Source: Halopelagius fulvigenes (GTDB taxonomy: Archaea > Halobacteriota > Halobacteria > Halobacteriales > Haloferacaceae). Taken from it: DNA of 64,000 bases. The DNA is taken from assembly GCF_042662625.1 (NCBI RefSeq), contig NZ_JBHSXH010000015.1:310001-374000 (forward strand). The letters run 5' to 3'. The notes under the pieces were generated by a model. That model did not search any database and was not told where the DNA came from. It saw nothing but the letters and a program-made list of their open reading frames with translations. The position numbers were made by a program, and so were the translations under genes. The stretch's first letter is position 1. Each line of letters starts with the position of its first letter. Of the stretch, positions 44,082 through 52,774 are shown one piece after another.

Positions 44082-44369
44082 TTACCGTCGGATCTGAAAT
44101 GCGTTACGAACGTCCGCGGCCGTCCACTCCTCGCCGAGCCGGTCCGAGAGGAATGTCGCCGCTTCATCCGCCGTGACGACGGACACGTCCGAGTGTTCGG
44201 TGAGGCTGTCTGGAACGGTCTCTTCAGTCCGCGCGGCGTAGGCCTCGCCGAGTTCGGGGTGTGAGACGACGAACCCGACGTAATCGAGCCCGATGTCGAC
44301 CGCCGGGCCGGGGATCGTCACTTCCCCGCGCTTGCGCTCGCCGACCGGGAGCACGATAAACGTCGACAT
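44082..44369 (-). CDS. Small tail-cluster protein, 95 residues
   Basis: Begins MSTFIVLPVGERKRGEVTIP and ends DEAATFLSDRLGEEWTAADV. It is compact alpha/beta in character. No family is recognised. Its place between two lectin-like fibre genes suggests a fibre chaperone or connector (inference). Confidence 0.6.
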   Translation of the reverse strand: MSTFIVLPVGERKRGEVTIPGPAVDIGLDYVGFVVSHPELGEAYAARTEETVPDSLTEHSDVSVVTADEAATFLSDRLGEEWTAADVRNAFQIRR

Positions 44370-44370
44370 C

Positions 44371-45033
44371 TCAGATCACCCGCTTGGCGAGGCCATCAAT
44401 AATGCTCAGGTCGCTTTTCGACCCGTGATTCTCCCAGATGATGCGTAAGCCGGCGTAGTTGGTCAGCTCTGCTTCGGTGGCCGTGATATCGACGAGCGTG
44501 TTGGAGGTGTCGAGGCGCGTCTGGGTGAGGCGTATCTCACCCGTACTGTGAGTGTTATCGTCGAAGCGCTTGATGCGCGTCTCGATCCACGTGCTTTCCG
44601 GCGGGACTGTCCCGACGCTCGCGACCTCCGAACCCGTCCCGCTAGTCATTTGGTCAAGCGTCGTCTCGCCGTTGGCGACGTCGTTCCGAAGCCGCCAGAA
44701 GTTGTTCCCGTCGGAACTCCCGGCGAACTGTAACTGGAAGACCGAGGGTTCGTCGCGGTAGGTGTAGATCCGCGCCTCCTCGCCGAGCTCGAAGTAATGG
44801 GGCAGTCCATCGCCCGGATAGGAGTCGATATCGCAAAAGTTCGCGTTAGTGTCGGCGCGGACCGCGCCCGATCCCTCGTAAACGGTGGATGTCTCCGGGC
44901 CGAAGTCGCCCGTGTCGCCCGTCCAACCGCTGTGGAGCCCCGTGTTGAACGAGTCGATGGTGAGCCACGAACTCCCGCCGATCGCGCCAGCGGTGGTGAT
45001 CAGCGCACCCCCGTCAGTCGGAAGCCCACCCAT
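44371..45033 (-). CDS. ConA-like lectin domain protein
   Basis: 220 residues. IDSFNTGLHSGWTGDTGDFG, VYEGSGAVRADTNANF, FQLQFAGSSDGNNFWRLRN and STWIETRIKRFDDNTHSTGE match the haloarchaeal LamG/ConA-like jelly roll also found at the end of the 42831-44060 product. It lacks the adaptor module of its neighbours. The start overlaps the upstream stop by one base, so it may act as a partner of that adaptor protein. Confidence 0.65.
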   Translation of the reverse strand: MGGLPTDGGALITTAGAIGGSSWLTIDSFNTGLHSGWTGDTGDFGPETSTVYEGSGAVRADTNANFCDIDSYPGDGLPHYFELGEEARIYTYRDEPSVFQLQFAGSSDGNNFWRLRNDVANGETTLDQMTSGTGSEVASVGTVPPESTWIETRIKRFDDNTHSTGEIRLTQTRLDTSNTLVDITATEAELTNYAGLRIIWENHGSKSDLSIIDGLAKRVI

Positions 45034-46037
45034 TAGAACACCTGGTATGCGGCGGTTAAGGTGACGCTCGATGGGCCGTCCCCGTCCGCGGTGTAACTCG
45101 TCGATGTGTCGTTGTCGATCGTAATGTAGTAGACCGAGGTCGAGTTTGTGGTGTTTTCGACGGACCAGATCGGGTTGCCGGTGGTGTATATGTTGTTTAT
45201 AGCGTCGGTGCCGCTGACTTGGTTTTTATCGGAATCTGTGAGCTCGACGGTGAGATGGTTCTGCGGGGGGCTTCCGTCCCCCTCCGCGATACCAACCATG
45301 AAGACGTCGAGCGTCGCCCCTGGCGGGACATGAACAGGCGAGTAATAGTGATCCCCACCGTTGGGGGCGCCGTCCTCCTCGATCGTAACGTTAATCGAGA
45401 GGTTTGGCTGCGCGATGACCGCATTCGGCGTGATCTTGTAGGGGGTAACCGACAGATTCCCCAGGATCTCCCTCGTGACCTTTCGGGAGCCGTCGACCGG
45501 GATATATTGCGGGTGATCGTCATCGCTCAACCCCGAGAGATTCCCGTGGTCTGCGGTGATCGACTGGTCGCTGACGACGGGAATCCGTCGATCCCGAACA
45601 TACTCGACATGGGGGTCATCCAGGTCGTTCGCGCCCGTCGCACGCGCAGGGACCCATATCTCGGCGATCGGGACGCCAGTCGTCCCGACAAGGTCGGGCG
45701 GAGAGGGTTGACGCGCTTGTCTCGCTTTCTTCCCCTTCGGTTGCGGAGGTTGCGGGACGCCTATCTCACAGTCAAGGGCACCATTCTCATCGACATAGAC
45801 GATATCCTTGCGCGCCCAGTCGGAGTCACCCCGTGGGAGCGTGATCGACTGCGCATCCACCGAGACAGTCGTCCCCTTAATCCGGACGTCCCCGGTCGTG
45901 ACGGAAATCTCGATCTTGTCGTCGCGGTCGACGAGTGACGGATCGGCACCAGAACTCCACCCCGTTCCCGTGAGCGCGTCCGTCAGCTGGCCGATTTCGA
46001 GAACGTCAATATCGTCTCCGGTTTGCGTCGTGAACAT
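45033..46037 (-). CDS. Fibre protein with shared N-terminal adaptor
   Basis: 334 residues. The adaptor (about 15-150) contains DVRIKGTTVSVDAQSITLPR, WARKDIVYVDENGALDCEIG and VPIAEIWVPARATGANDLDD, aligning with the 42831 and 46047 products. A short linker (YIPVDGSRKVTREILGNL) leads to a C-terminal beta-sandwich with VEIDNDT-like strands. It is a virion fibre or fibre-anchoring protein. Confidence 0.7.
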   Translation of the reverse strand: MFTTQTGDDIDVLEIGQLTDALTGTGWSSGADPSLVDRDDKIEISVTTGDVRIKGTTVSVDAQSITLPRGDSDWARKDIVYVDENGALDCEIGVPQPPQPKGKKARQARQPSPPDLVGTTGVPIAEIWVPARATGANDLDDPHVEYVRDRRIPVVSDQSITADHGNLSGLSDDDHPQYIPVDGSRKVTREILGNLSVTPYKITPNAVIAQPNLSINVTIEEDGAPNGGDHYYSPVHVPPGATLDVFMVGIAEGDGSPPQNHLTVELTDSDKNQVSGTDAINNIYTTGNPIWSVENTTNSTSVYYITIDNDTSTSYTADGDGPSSVTLTAAYQVF

Positions 46038-46046
46038 GTCGGGTAA

Positions 46047-49000
46047 TTACTGATTCCCGCTCTGGACGACGTTCGTCGCGTTCGCGTCGATCGTGACGGT
46101 CCCACGGTTGTTCGTCACCCAGACGTAGCTCGCATCGGGTTCGTTCATCTGCACCGCGGTCGCCGTTCCCGCAGTGCAGTCACAGTTCTGAACGCGGAGA
46201 TTCGTCAACGCGTCATACGAGGCGTTGGTCGCGATGACCGCCGCCACGTTGCCGCTCGACGTGTCGATGCGGGACCTGGAGACGGAGACGAACTCGACAG
46301 TCCCCGCGCCCGCGGTGACGACGCCCCGACCGGCATGTCCCCCGACGATGTCGAACTCGTCGAGCGTCACGTTCGAGACGACCTCGCCGGTGGCGCCCGC
46401 TTCGATGGTGACCGCGTCGCCAGTCCCCGTCGATTCGAGCCGTCCGGCGAGGGTGACGTCCGAGACGTTCGCGCCGGCCGAGTGGATATAGACGGGGTCA
46501 CCGCCGCCGGAGACGATATCGAGGTCTAACGCGACGCCCGTGACGGCGCCGGTCGCTCGAACCTCGACGGCGTTTACCATCTGGCCGGACGGATCGTCGA
46601 TGCGCCCCTCGATGTCAGCCGACCCTGCTTCGATGTAGACGCCCGTTTCAGTCGCTCCGTTCCGCGGGATGAGCGTCACATCCGTCGCGTCGATCCGGCC
46701 ACCCGCCTCGACGACGAGCCCGCGCCGGCCACAGAGGAGTTCGGTCCCCGAGAGTGTGATCGCGCCACCGCTGTCAGTGACGACGCACCCCCCGGAGGCG
46801 GAGGCATTCCCGAAGTCCTCCTGGCCGATGTAGCCGCCGACGACCTCGATATTCTTTACCGGCCCCTGGTGCGTGCTTACACCGGCGAGAGTGAACTGCT
46901 CGATCTGCGGGTTGATGACGACCGCATCATGCGAGGACTTGTGAAAGTCGATCCCCCGGCGGACCGGTGTGGTACTCGCACCGCCGCCGGCCACCTTCGG
47001 CGCGATGAGCGTGAGGTCCTGCGACTTGTGGTGTTGGAACGCCTCACCCTCCGAGGAGCCGTTCAGATAGGGCTTCTCGATCGTGCAGCGGTCGGTCGTA
47101 TGTCGCCAGCAGTGATAGACGCCGAGTGCGTTGAAGATGAAGCCGTTGACGTGGACGTCTTCGTAGACGCTGTCCGCACACCAGTCGAACTTGAACCACG
47201 ACGACGTCTGCGCCGAGTCGTCGCCCTCACAGCGCAGGTTTTCGATGCGCGGCGATTCGAGGAGGTCGACCTGGTAGAGGGTGGCGTTGTTCGCCGTCGT
47301 GAAGTCCTCGCGGGCGGTCGTCGACATCGTGACGATATTGTTCGTCGTGTCGACGGACGTCACGCGCCCGAACGTCATCGCGTTCGCGGTGTTGACGTTG
47401 ACCGAGCCGTTATCGAAGAGGTAAACGTAGTCGTCAACCGAGAAGAGAGAGGCGTCCGTCACCGGGATGTCGTTCGTCCCCTGCGAGACGTCCGCCGATA
47501 GCGCCGACGACGCCTGGACGCCACCACCGCGGAAGACGATCGCGCCGTCTTCGTTGATGTCCGTGGAGTTGACCGTCCGGGTGAGGGTCGCGTTCTCGCC
47601 GCGGATGGTGAGCGGTTTGTTGATGACGTGCGTGCTGTCGAGTAGATACGTCCCGTCGTCGATAACGAGCGTGTCACCGGGGTTACAGTCCGCGATAGCG
47701 AAATCGAGGCCAGTGTCCGATGTCGTTGCCCCGGAGGGGTCGGCGGATTCGTAGTTCGAGAGATAGACGGTGTTCGGCGGCCCTCGCCGTCGCGGTTCGT
47801 AGATCTCCTTTGCACTGCCCTGATGGACGAGACGCCGGCCGTTGTTCTCGATCAGCTCCGTCCCCTGCCCGTCGACGACGCCTTTGAGCTCGGCGTTGGT
47901 CATGTTCCCGACGCCTTTCGGCGAGTCAACCCCGTTTGCAGAGGTGGCGGACGTCCCCGATATGGCCGTGAACTTCGTCCCCGGCCCGCCAGAGAGGGGG
48001 TGCGACCCACTGGAGGCCGTGATGTTACTGCTGACGAGGCCGACGTTCGCCGAGTCGGTCACGTTGATCGCGGTGGCGACGTTGCCCTCCCCGATGTTAC
48101 AGCCTTTGAGTTTGATGGTGCCCTTCTTGATGCCGACACAGATGCCCGCTGTGCCGTAGTTCCCCTTCTGGTAGATGTTGCAGTCGCGGGCCGTCGCGAA
48201 GCCGTTCAGTTGGACCGAGGCGTTGAACTGGATGCCGTCAAGGAACGAGTCCCCCTTCCCATAACACGCCCAATTGATTCCGTTTTCGACGACGACGTCG
48301 GCGGGGGCGGAAGGATTGCCTAAGAAGGTCACGTCCGCCAGCGTCGAAAGCCCCGTCATCACGGGGGGCCTGTAGGTATTCGATCCGTTGTTGTAGACCG
48401 CCGGGAGATTCCCGTTGCTGTTCGGGACCGTAAACAGATCGATCACTACCTCATCAGAGAGGAAAAACGGCAGTGAGTCGATGGCTCCCTGGAGCGTTAG
48501 GGGGTCCGACTGCGTCCCCGCAGCGTCGGCCGTCCCGTTCGGCGAACAGTAGAGCGTCCGCTTGCCGGCATCCCACGCAAGCGGGCGCGAGACGAGACCC
48601 TCGGAGACGTTCTCCGTGCTGAAGGTGACCGTCGTGTCGGTCGGGAACTCATCAACGCCATCGAAGTCGATGGTGAACGTCTCGTCCTTATCGTTGTGGG
48701 AGGTGGTGATGTCAGCGCCGGCAGTGATGAACCCGGCGACGACGTCGCGAACCGACTCTGCATCGCCGGCAGGCGATCCCAGACGCCGATCTTTGAGATA
48801 CTGGATCTCAGGGTCGTCGAGGTCCGTCGAGGCGTCCGCCTCTGCAGGGACCCATACCTCCCAAAGGGCGAGGTAGTTGCCCGCCTCACCATCGAGTTCT
48901 TCGACGCTCGGTTGGTACGCATCCTCGTCGGTCGTCCCGTCCGGGAGCGCCGGTTCGGGCGTTCCGGGGAGGACGACACACGAACCGGCGGTGTCGACGG

Positions 49001-49244
49001 CGATCAGGTCCTTCCGCGGATCGTCGAGGTCGCCCGCCTGCAGGGAGACCTGCTGGGCGTTGACCGAGACGGTGGTCCCACCGAGGCGGATCTCCCCGCT
49101 CGTGATGTCGACGGTGATGTCCGTCGAGTCACTGGTGAGCGAGGCGTCACACCCGGACTCCCACGCATCACCGTTCGACAGATGCAGGAGTTGGTTTATC
49201 GTCAGCGAGTCGATGCTGTTCTCGGATTGGATTTCTAACGGCAT
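46047..49244 (-). CDS. Large beta-helix tail fibre with shared N-terminal adaptor
   Basis: 1065 residues. The adaptor is at about 8-160 (GEIRLGGTTVSVNAQQVSLQ, PRKDLIAVDTAG, YLALWEVWVPAEADASTDLD). Two beta-helix regions follow: about 235-440 (TLYCSPNGTADAAGTQSDPL entry) and about 500-1060 (GTYLLDSTHVINKPLTIRGE, many VTDSGGAITLSGTEL-type coils). It is probably the major receptor-binding or capsule-degrading fibre. It is the largest protein of the fibre set. Confidence 0.75.
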   Translation of the reverse strand: MPLEIQSENSIDSLTINQLLHLSNGDAWESGCDASLTSDSTDITVDITSGEIRLGGTTVSVNAQQVSLQAGDLDDPRKDLIAVDTAGSCVVLPGTPEPALPDGTTDEDAYQPSVEELDGEAGNYLALWEVWVPAEADASTDLDDPEIQYLKDRRLGSPAGDAESVRDVVAGFITAGADITTSHNDKDETFTIDFDGVDEFPTDTTVTFSTENVSEGLVSRPLAWDAGKRTLYCSPNGTADAAGTQSDPLTLQGAIDSLPFFLSDEVVIDLFTVPNSNGNLPAVYNNGSNTYRPPVMTGLSTLADVTFLGNPSAPADVVVENGINWACYGKGDSFLDGIQFNASVQLNGFATARDCNIYQKGNYGTAGICVGIKKGTIKLKGCNIGEGNVATAINVTDSANVGLVSSNITASSGSHPLSGGPGTKFTAISGTSATSANGVDSPKGVGNMTNAELKGVVDGQGTELIENNGRRLVHQGSAKEIYEPRRRGPPNTVYLSNYESADPSGATTSDTGLDFAIADCNPGDTLVIDDGTYLLDSTHVINKPLTIRGENATLTRTVNSTDINEDGAIVFRGGGVQASSALSADVSQGTNDIPVTDASLFSVDDYVYLFDNGSVNVNTANAMTFGRVTSVDTTNNIVTMSTTAREDFTTANNATLYQVDLLESPRIENLRCEGDDSAQTSSWFKFDWCADSVYEDVHVNGFIFNALGVYHCWRHTTDRCTIEKPYLNGSSEGEAFQHHKSQDLTLIAPKVAGGGASTTPVRRGIDFHKSSHDAVVINPQIEQFTLAGVSTHQGPVKNIEVVGGYIGQEDFGNASASGGCVVTDSGGAITLSGTELLCGRRGLVVEAGGRIDATDVTLIPRNGATETGVYIEAGSADIEGRIDDPSGQMVNAVEVRATGAVTGVALDLDIVSGGGDPVYIHSAGANVSDVTLAGRLESTGTGDAVTIEAGATGEVVSNVTLDEFDIVGGHAGRGVVTAGAGTVEFVSVSRSRIDTSSGNVAAVIATNASYDALTNLRVQNCDCTAGTATAVQMNEPDASYVWVTNNRGTVTIDANATNVVQSGNQ

Positions 49245-49282
49245 GGATTAGTGAAACAAGAGTCAGGGCGCGTCGCGGCCGG

Positions 49283-49870
49283 TCAGAGACTGTTGCGCCG
49301 GCGGGCGGCGATGACGGCCTGCCGGGTCGGGAACTCCGCCGTTGAGGCGATGGTCGTCGTTTCGATCTCGAGCGTACACTGGCGCTCGGGGAGACTCGTC
49401 CCGTCACTGACACCAGTTACGACCGCCCAGCGGGGGTCGTGGACGCTGTCGCGCGTCGGCGGTAGCTCACCCGTCGCCGTCGTCGCCGGGGCGTCCGCAG
49501 CGAGCGGCCGGATGCGAACCAGATTCGACGCCCCGGCCTGCTGCTCACGAAAGTAGCAGTCCACCTCGGGCGTCTGGTAGACGACGACGCCCGGCGCGCG
49601 GCGGCCGTACTGTTTGAGCGCGCGATACCGCTCGACGTGGTCGGCGATTTCGTCGTCGGGCTGCGGCCACATGGCGACGCGATAGGTCGCCGATGCGCCG
49701 GGTGTAATCGGCGGGACGCCGTTTTCGGCGCTCAGTCCGTCGACGCGGACGGAGCCGATGTGCCACGGTGCGAGGACGGAGTCAGGTGCACCGCCGTCGC
49801 TCCCGCCACCGGGGAGGGAGTAGTTAGTGTTATCGTAGCGTGACTGGTCGTAACGTGGTCTGTCGGGCAT
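49283..49870 (-). CDS. Tail-cluster protein, distal tail or baseplate candidate
   Basis: 195 residues. A flexible Gly/Ser/Asp start (YSLPGGGSDGGAPD) leads to a beta-rich body (WHIGSVRVDGLSAENGVPPI, ATYRVAMWPQPDDEIADHVE, VVVYQTPEVDCYFREQQAG, CTLEIETTTIASTAEFP). No family is recognised. It is the first tail gene on the fibre side of the cargo island. A distal tail function is suggested by position only. Confidence 0.55.
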   Translation of the reverse strand: MPDRPRYDQSRYDNTNYSLPGGGSDGGAPDSVLAPWHIGSVRVDGLSAENGVPPITPGASATYRVAMWPQPDDEIADHVERYRALKQYGRRAPGVVVYQTPEVDCYFREQQAGASNLVRIRPLAADAPATTATGELPPTRDSVHDPRWAVVTGVSDGTSLPERQCTLEIETTTIASTAEFPTRQAVIAARRRNSL

Positions 49871-50473
49871 GGGTTTGTGAGGAGAGGGCTACTGGGCGGT
49901 CGGGGGCGATTCCCTGATACAATCAGTGTATCTGAAGACTGAGGTATACGGACGAAACGCGACGCTCTTTCTCTGAACCGACTCGGAGAAAGGAGGGGTG
50001 CGGGAACACCCCACCGCGCTTCTTAGAGAAGAAACACCTACTTCCGATTGCACGTTTCTGTACGAACACGAAAAGTGGACTTTTATTCAAAAGCAGTGTA
50101 AGGATACCTCTCATGGTGTAGCGAACGGAGGGAAGAGGGGAACCGCCACCGTTACCGTAAGATAGACGATGAGCGCTCCGATGACCGCAAGCGTCAGGGC
50201 GGGATTTCCAGTCGTAATTGATGTCACAAGTCCAGAGGTGAAGATTTCCATACTCATTTTCTTCAGTTCCGCGAGTATCCGGTTGACCATGCTGTTCATG
50301 CGAGTCTCACGTTCGTGGTGAAACCCCTCTGAGGATTCGAACCTTATTGACCAGTGTTCGCACCTTTGATGGTCAACCGGCTAGACTTGTGTTCACGTGG
50401 TTGATTTTTCCATCTAATAGCAGATAATGTTTGCCTTTGTGCGAACACGGGCTGAGATTGGTAGGGAGAAGAA
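49871..50473. repeat. AT-rich island border with GTGCGAACAC repeats and hairpins
   Basis: 603 bp holding only one likely small gene (50111-50299). GTGTTCGCAC (50354-50363) and GTGCGAACAC (50439-50448) are perfect inverted copies, and GTACGAACAC at 50060-50069 is a one-base variant. A hairpin GGGGTG-cgggaa-CACCCC spans 49995-50012, and CTTTT-attc-AAAAG spans 50080-50093 and is TATA-like. Composition shifts from GC-rich tail genes to AT-rich here, so this looks like the edge of inserted cargo. Confidence 0.5.
50111..50299 (-). CDS. Small single-span membrane protein, 62 residues
   Basis: An amphipathic N-terminal helix (MNSMVNRILAELKKMSMEIF) is followed by one strong hydrophobic helix (ALTLAVIGALIVYLTVTVAV) and a short tail. 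Size and shape fit a holin-like or exclusion peptide, but no family is recognised. It sits at the island border among the GTGCGAACAC repeats. Confidence 0.45.
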   Translation of the reverse strand: MNSMVNRILAELKKMSMEIFTSGLVTSITTGNPALTLAVIGALIVYLTVTVAVPLFPPFATP

Positions 50474-50983
50474 TTAGTCTGTGGCCGGCGTCGGCTGCAA
50501 TAACTCCCGGTAGTTCTCCGGAAGACGTGTTCCATTAGCCCTCATCTCTTGGACCAACGCGTCTGCTTGCTCGAACGCTATTGACTCAGCACGAATAAGC
50601 TCGCGCATAACACCAAGACTACCCATCAACTCTAGTTCGAGGCGTTCACAAACAGTACGCGCTCTTCCATCGTCAAGGACGCAGGAATATGTACTCCCAC
50701 TCGATTCGTATTTCTCGCCAAGGGCAAGAACGGATAATTCTCCGCGCCCTAGGCCGAGGTACCGGTTCGATAGCTCTTCTCGGCGATCAGGATCAGTATT
50801 AACGACCTCAGACTCCGATTGAACCCGCTCCACCATCGGACCATCCGACAACACTTCATCCATTACCGTTTCTGTTGTCACAGGAGCGTAGTCACAATCG
50901 ATTATAGAGTCGAACACGACCAAATCTTCTAGCTCGTCGCACCAAGAGATGATGACTGAAGCATCCAAGATGAGCCTATGCAC
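50474..50983 (-). CDS. PIN-domain toxin-like RNase (VapC/DUF3368-like)
   Basis: 169 residues from GTG 50983 (VHRLILDASVIISW, the canonical PIN start); ATG 51016 would add 11 residues and a 41-bp overlap. Acidic active-site positions are visible: D in ILDASVII, E in VTTETVMDEVL, E in LGRGELSVLALG and D in CVLDDGRARTV. PIN proteins cut RNA with Mg2+. It overlaps the antitoxin-like gene upstream by eight bases, so it should be its partner. Codon use is more AT-rich than in the tail genes. Confidence 0.8.
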   Translation of the reverse strand: MHRLILDASVIISWCDELEDLVVFDSIIDCDYAPVTTETVMDEVLSDGPMVERVQSESEVVNTDPDRREELSNRYLGLGRGELSVLALGEKYESSGSTYSCVLDDGRARTVCERLELELMGSLGVMRELIRAESIAFEQADALVQEMRANGTRLPENYRELLQPTPATD

Positions 50984-51527
50984 GTATCGCCCCTCGGAAC
51001 TCCGACATCGGTACACCAGCTAGCTCCGACGCTTTCTCAAGACTGACTTTACCGCGTTCATAGAGATGCCGGGCAACCTGCTTCCGTTTCCCTTCTAAGC
51101 CCTCCTTCTCCATCGAGTTCTTCGTCATCTCTGGATACGTATAATAGACATAAACCAGCAGTTCGTCCCTAGATAAATCGTTCGCAAAATCCTTGATATC
51201 CTCTACGAGATACCGAATTCGATCCGGTATCTCAGCATAGACATCCTCAACCAAATCTTCGCCCTTTGGAGTGAGTGCAACACCAAGACGAGTACGTTGG
51301 ACGAGACCGTACACCTCGAGTTTGTCGTGTATTCCTTCGACGGTCTCGCTGAATGGACCTCTGAGGTAAGCCTCGAACTCAAGGGCCTCTTCCAGCTTCG
51401 GCATATTCTTCGCGACCAGGAACAGCTCCTTCTGTATCCACAAATCTCCTGGTACCGCATCACCCCCATTTGCGTGTAATAGCAGCAGGTAGAGTTTGTC
51501 CACCTGATCCAGATCGTCGTCTATCAT
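50976..51527 (-). CDS. Antitoxin-like protein: YwgA/Panacea-like N-domain plus UPF0175-like C-domain
   Basis: 183 residues from ATG 51527 (GTG 51536 also possible). Residues 1-90 (VDKLYLLLLHANGGDAVPGD, IQKELFLVAKNMPKLEEALE, AYLRGPFSETVEGIHDKLEV, LTPKGEDLVE) resemble YwgA/DUF4065 (Panacea/SocA) domains. The last 35 residues (VARHLYERGKVSLEKASELA, GVPMSEFRGA) match the UPF0175 antitoxin helix-turn-helix. It probably neutralises the downstream PIN protein and may bind its promoter. The two-domain fusion is unusual. Confidence 0.7.
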   Translation of the reverse strand: MIDDDLDQVDKLYLLLLHANGGDAVPGDLWIQKELFLVAKNMPKLEEALEFEAYLRGPFSETVEGIHDKLEVYGLVQRTRLGVALTPKGEDLVEDVYAEIPDRIRYLVEDIKDFANDLSRDELLVYVYYTYPEMTKNSMEKEGLEGKRKQVARHLYERGKVSLEKASELAGVPMSEFRGAIRA

Positions 51528-51571
51528 GCCAATCACCTGTATTTATATGTTGTGCACAGGCTCTTAAGGCT
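51528..51571. promoter_or_regulatory. 44-bp divergent promoter of the cargo island
   Basis: Only 44 bp separate the antitoxin-like start from the divergent 400-residue gene. It holds a TATA-like ATTTATATGT (51540-51549) and the half-palindrome TGTGCACA (51551-51558). Both transcripts must initiate within it, so the antitoxin-like helix-turn-helix protein could control both (inference). Confidence 0.55.
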
Positions 51572-52774
51572 ATGCCGAAGCTGAACGTAAAAGTCGATAC
51601 ATTTGACGACAGTTCTCTCTTCGCCCATAAAACCATCCAGCTCGGCTCAAAGAGCATCGAAACTCCCGCCAAAGCACTCCAAATTGACGAAACCACACAA
51701 ACCGACCAGGTTCTGGACGATGCTCGTGGAGCTAACGAAATTTACGTTTCTACCAATCCAGGGAAGCTCTCAAAAGCACAGGAAGAATTCAAGCCGAATA
51801 TCAAGAAGAATATCGGACGAGCACTGAACAAAGCAAACGACGACGAGTTCAACTTCGTATTCGCTCAATTCGGTTCCGAACGCCGCTTTGAAGACGACAA
51901 TCTCGACTTTCTCGTAGATACCATTTACTCGACCTCCGATTTTGTGACGGTGCCATTGATGTCCGACCTAGTTTCTGCCATCGAGGACGACGGCAGTGGT
52001 GCAAGCTCGATATATTTCAAAACATATAGAGAAAACGTGAAACGATTCATCGAAACCGCAGAGCAGATCAGCAGCAAGCCGATCATGGGGACTCTTCCAC
52101 AATTGCCATGGGGACTAACGAACAAAATCGTCGAACTGTATCTTGACAAGGGGATTCGGGCGTTCTGCTTCGACTTCAATGGCCGGACTGTCACAGCACA
52201 GTTTCAACTATCCAATATGGTCGTCCCCCTCCTTCGTGAGATTGGGCGACGGAAACTCCAAGAGGAGGTTTTCTTCTACTGTCTGAACGCAAATCGCGGT
52301 CGAAGCTCAAACGATGCGAACTTTGTCCCCGCGCGTGACTTCATCTCACTCGGATTTGGGTTCGACCTTGTGGGAGACAAGCACATGTCGTTACCTCTCC
52401 CAGCAGATTTCTACGATAAGATGGGTGACTCAGACCCAGAGATCCGGCTATTTGATAAAGACGGGTACTACTATCAGAACCACGAATACGATGGGGACCT
52501 CACCGATCAACTGCCAACAGAAACAGGACTTGATCGAGACAGAATCGCCAGTAATCCTAGTGACCACCACCGATCCAAGTTCGAAAAGTTGCTCAATGGA
52601 GAGCAGCAGGCGCTGGAGGCGACTGACTTGCGCCCAGCGATCGATGAATACCGTGTATTAGACCACATCGAACCGAAAGCGGGGGTGGACAACACGGTAC
52701 TCTCAAACTTACAATCGTCAAAGCAGGAATTCGACGATGGCCGGAAGCAAAAGCGACTGAACGATCTCTGGTAG
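51572..52774 (+). CDS. Unknown 400-residue cargo protein, possible TIM-barrel
   Basis: From ATG 51572, the only plus-strand gene within the structural arm. The N-terminus reads LFAHKTIQLGSKSIETPAKA, and the G-x3-ETP pattern recalls the start of tRNA-guanine transglycosylase barrels. Middle strands alternate with helices (FNFVFAQFGSERRFEDDNLD, SKPIMGTLPQLPWGLTNKIV, KGIRAFCFDFNGRTVTAQF, EEVFFYCLNANRGRSSNDAN). The C-terminal 100 residues are charged and helical. No zinc motif CxCxxC-x25-H is present, so an active transglycosylase is doubtful. Low G+C and the divergent toxin-antitoxin neighbour mark it as transferred cargo. Function unknown. Confidence 0.75.
   Translation: MPKLNVKVDTFDDSSLFAHKTIQLGSKSIETPAKALQIDETTQTDQVLDDARGANEIYVSTNPGKLSKAQEEFKPNIKKNIGRALNKANDDEFNFVFAQFGSERRFEDDNLDFLVDTIYSTSDFVTVPLMSDLVSAIEDDGSGASSIYFKTYRENVKRFIETAEQISSKPIMGTLPQLPWGLTNKIVELYLDKGIRAFCFDFNGRTVTAQFQLSNMVVPLLREIGRRKLQEEVFFYCLNANRGRSSNDANFVPARDFISLGFGFDLVGDKHMSLPLPADFYDKMGDSDPEIRLFDKDGYYYQNHEYDGDLTDQLPTETGLDRDRIASNPSDHHRSKFEKLLNGEQQALEATDLRPAIDEYRVLDHIEPKAGVDNTVLSNLQSSKQEFDDGRKQKRLNDLW

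Noticed and set aside
49923..50114. 63-codon minus-strand frame
   Set aside because: Sequence is low in coding character (KKRGGVFPHPSFLRVGSEKE) and covers the hairpin and repeat region; no gene is called.
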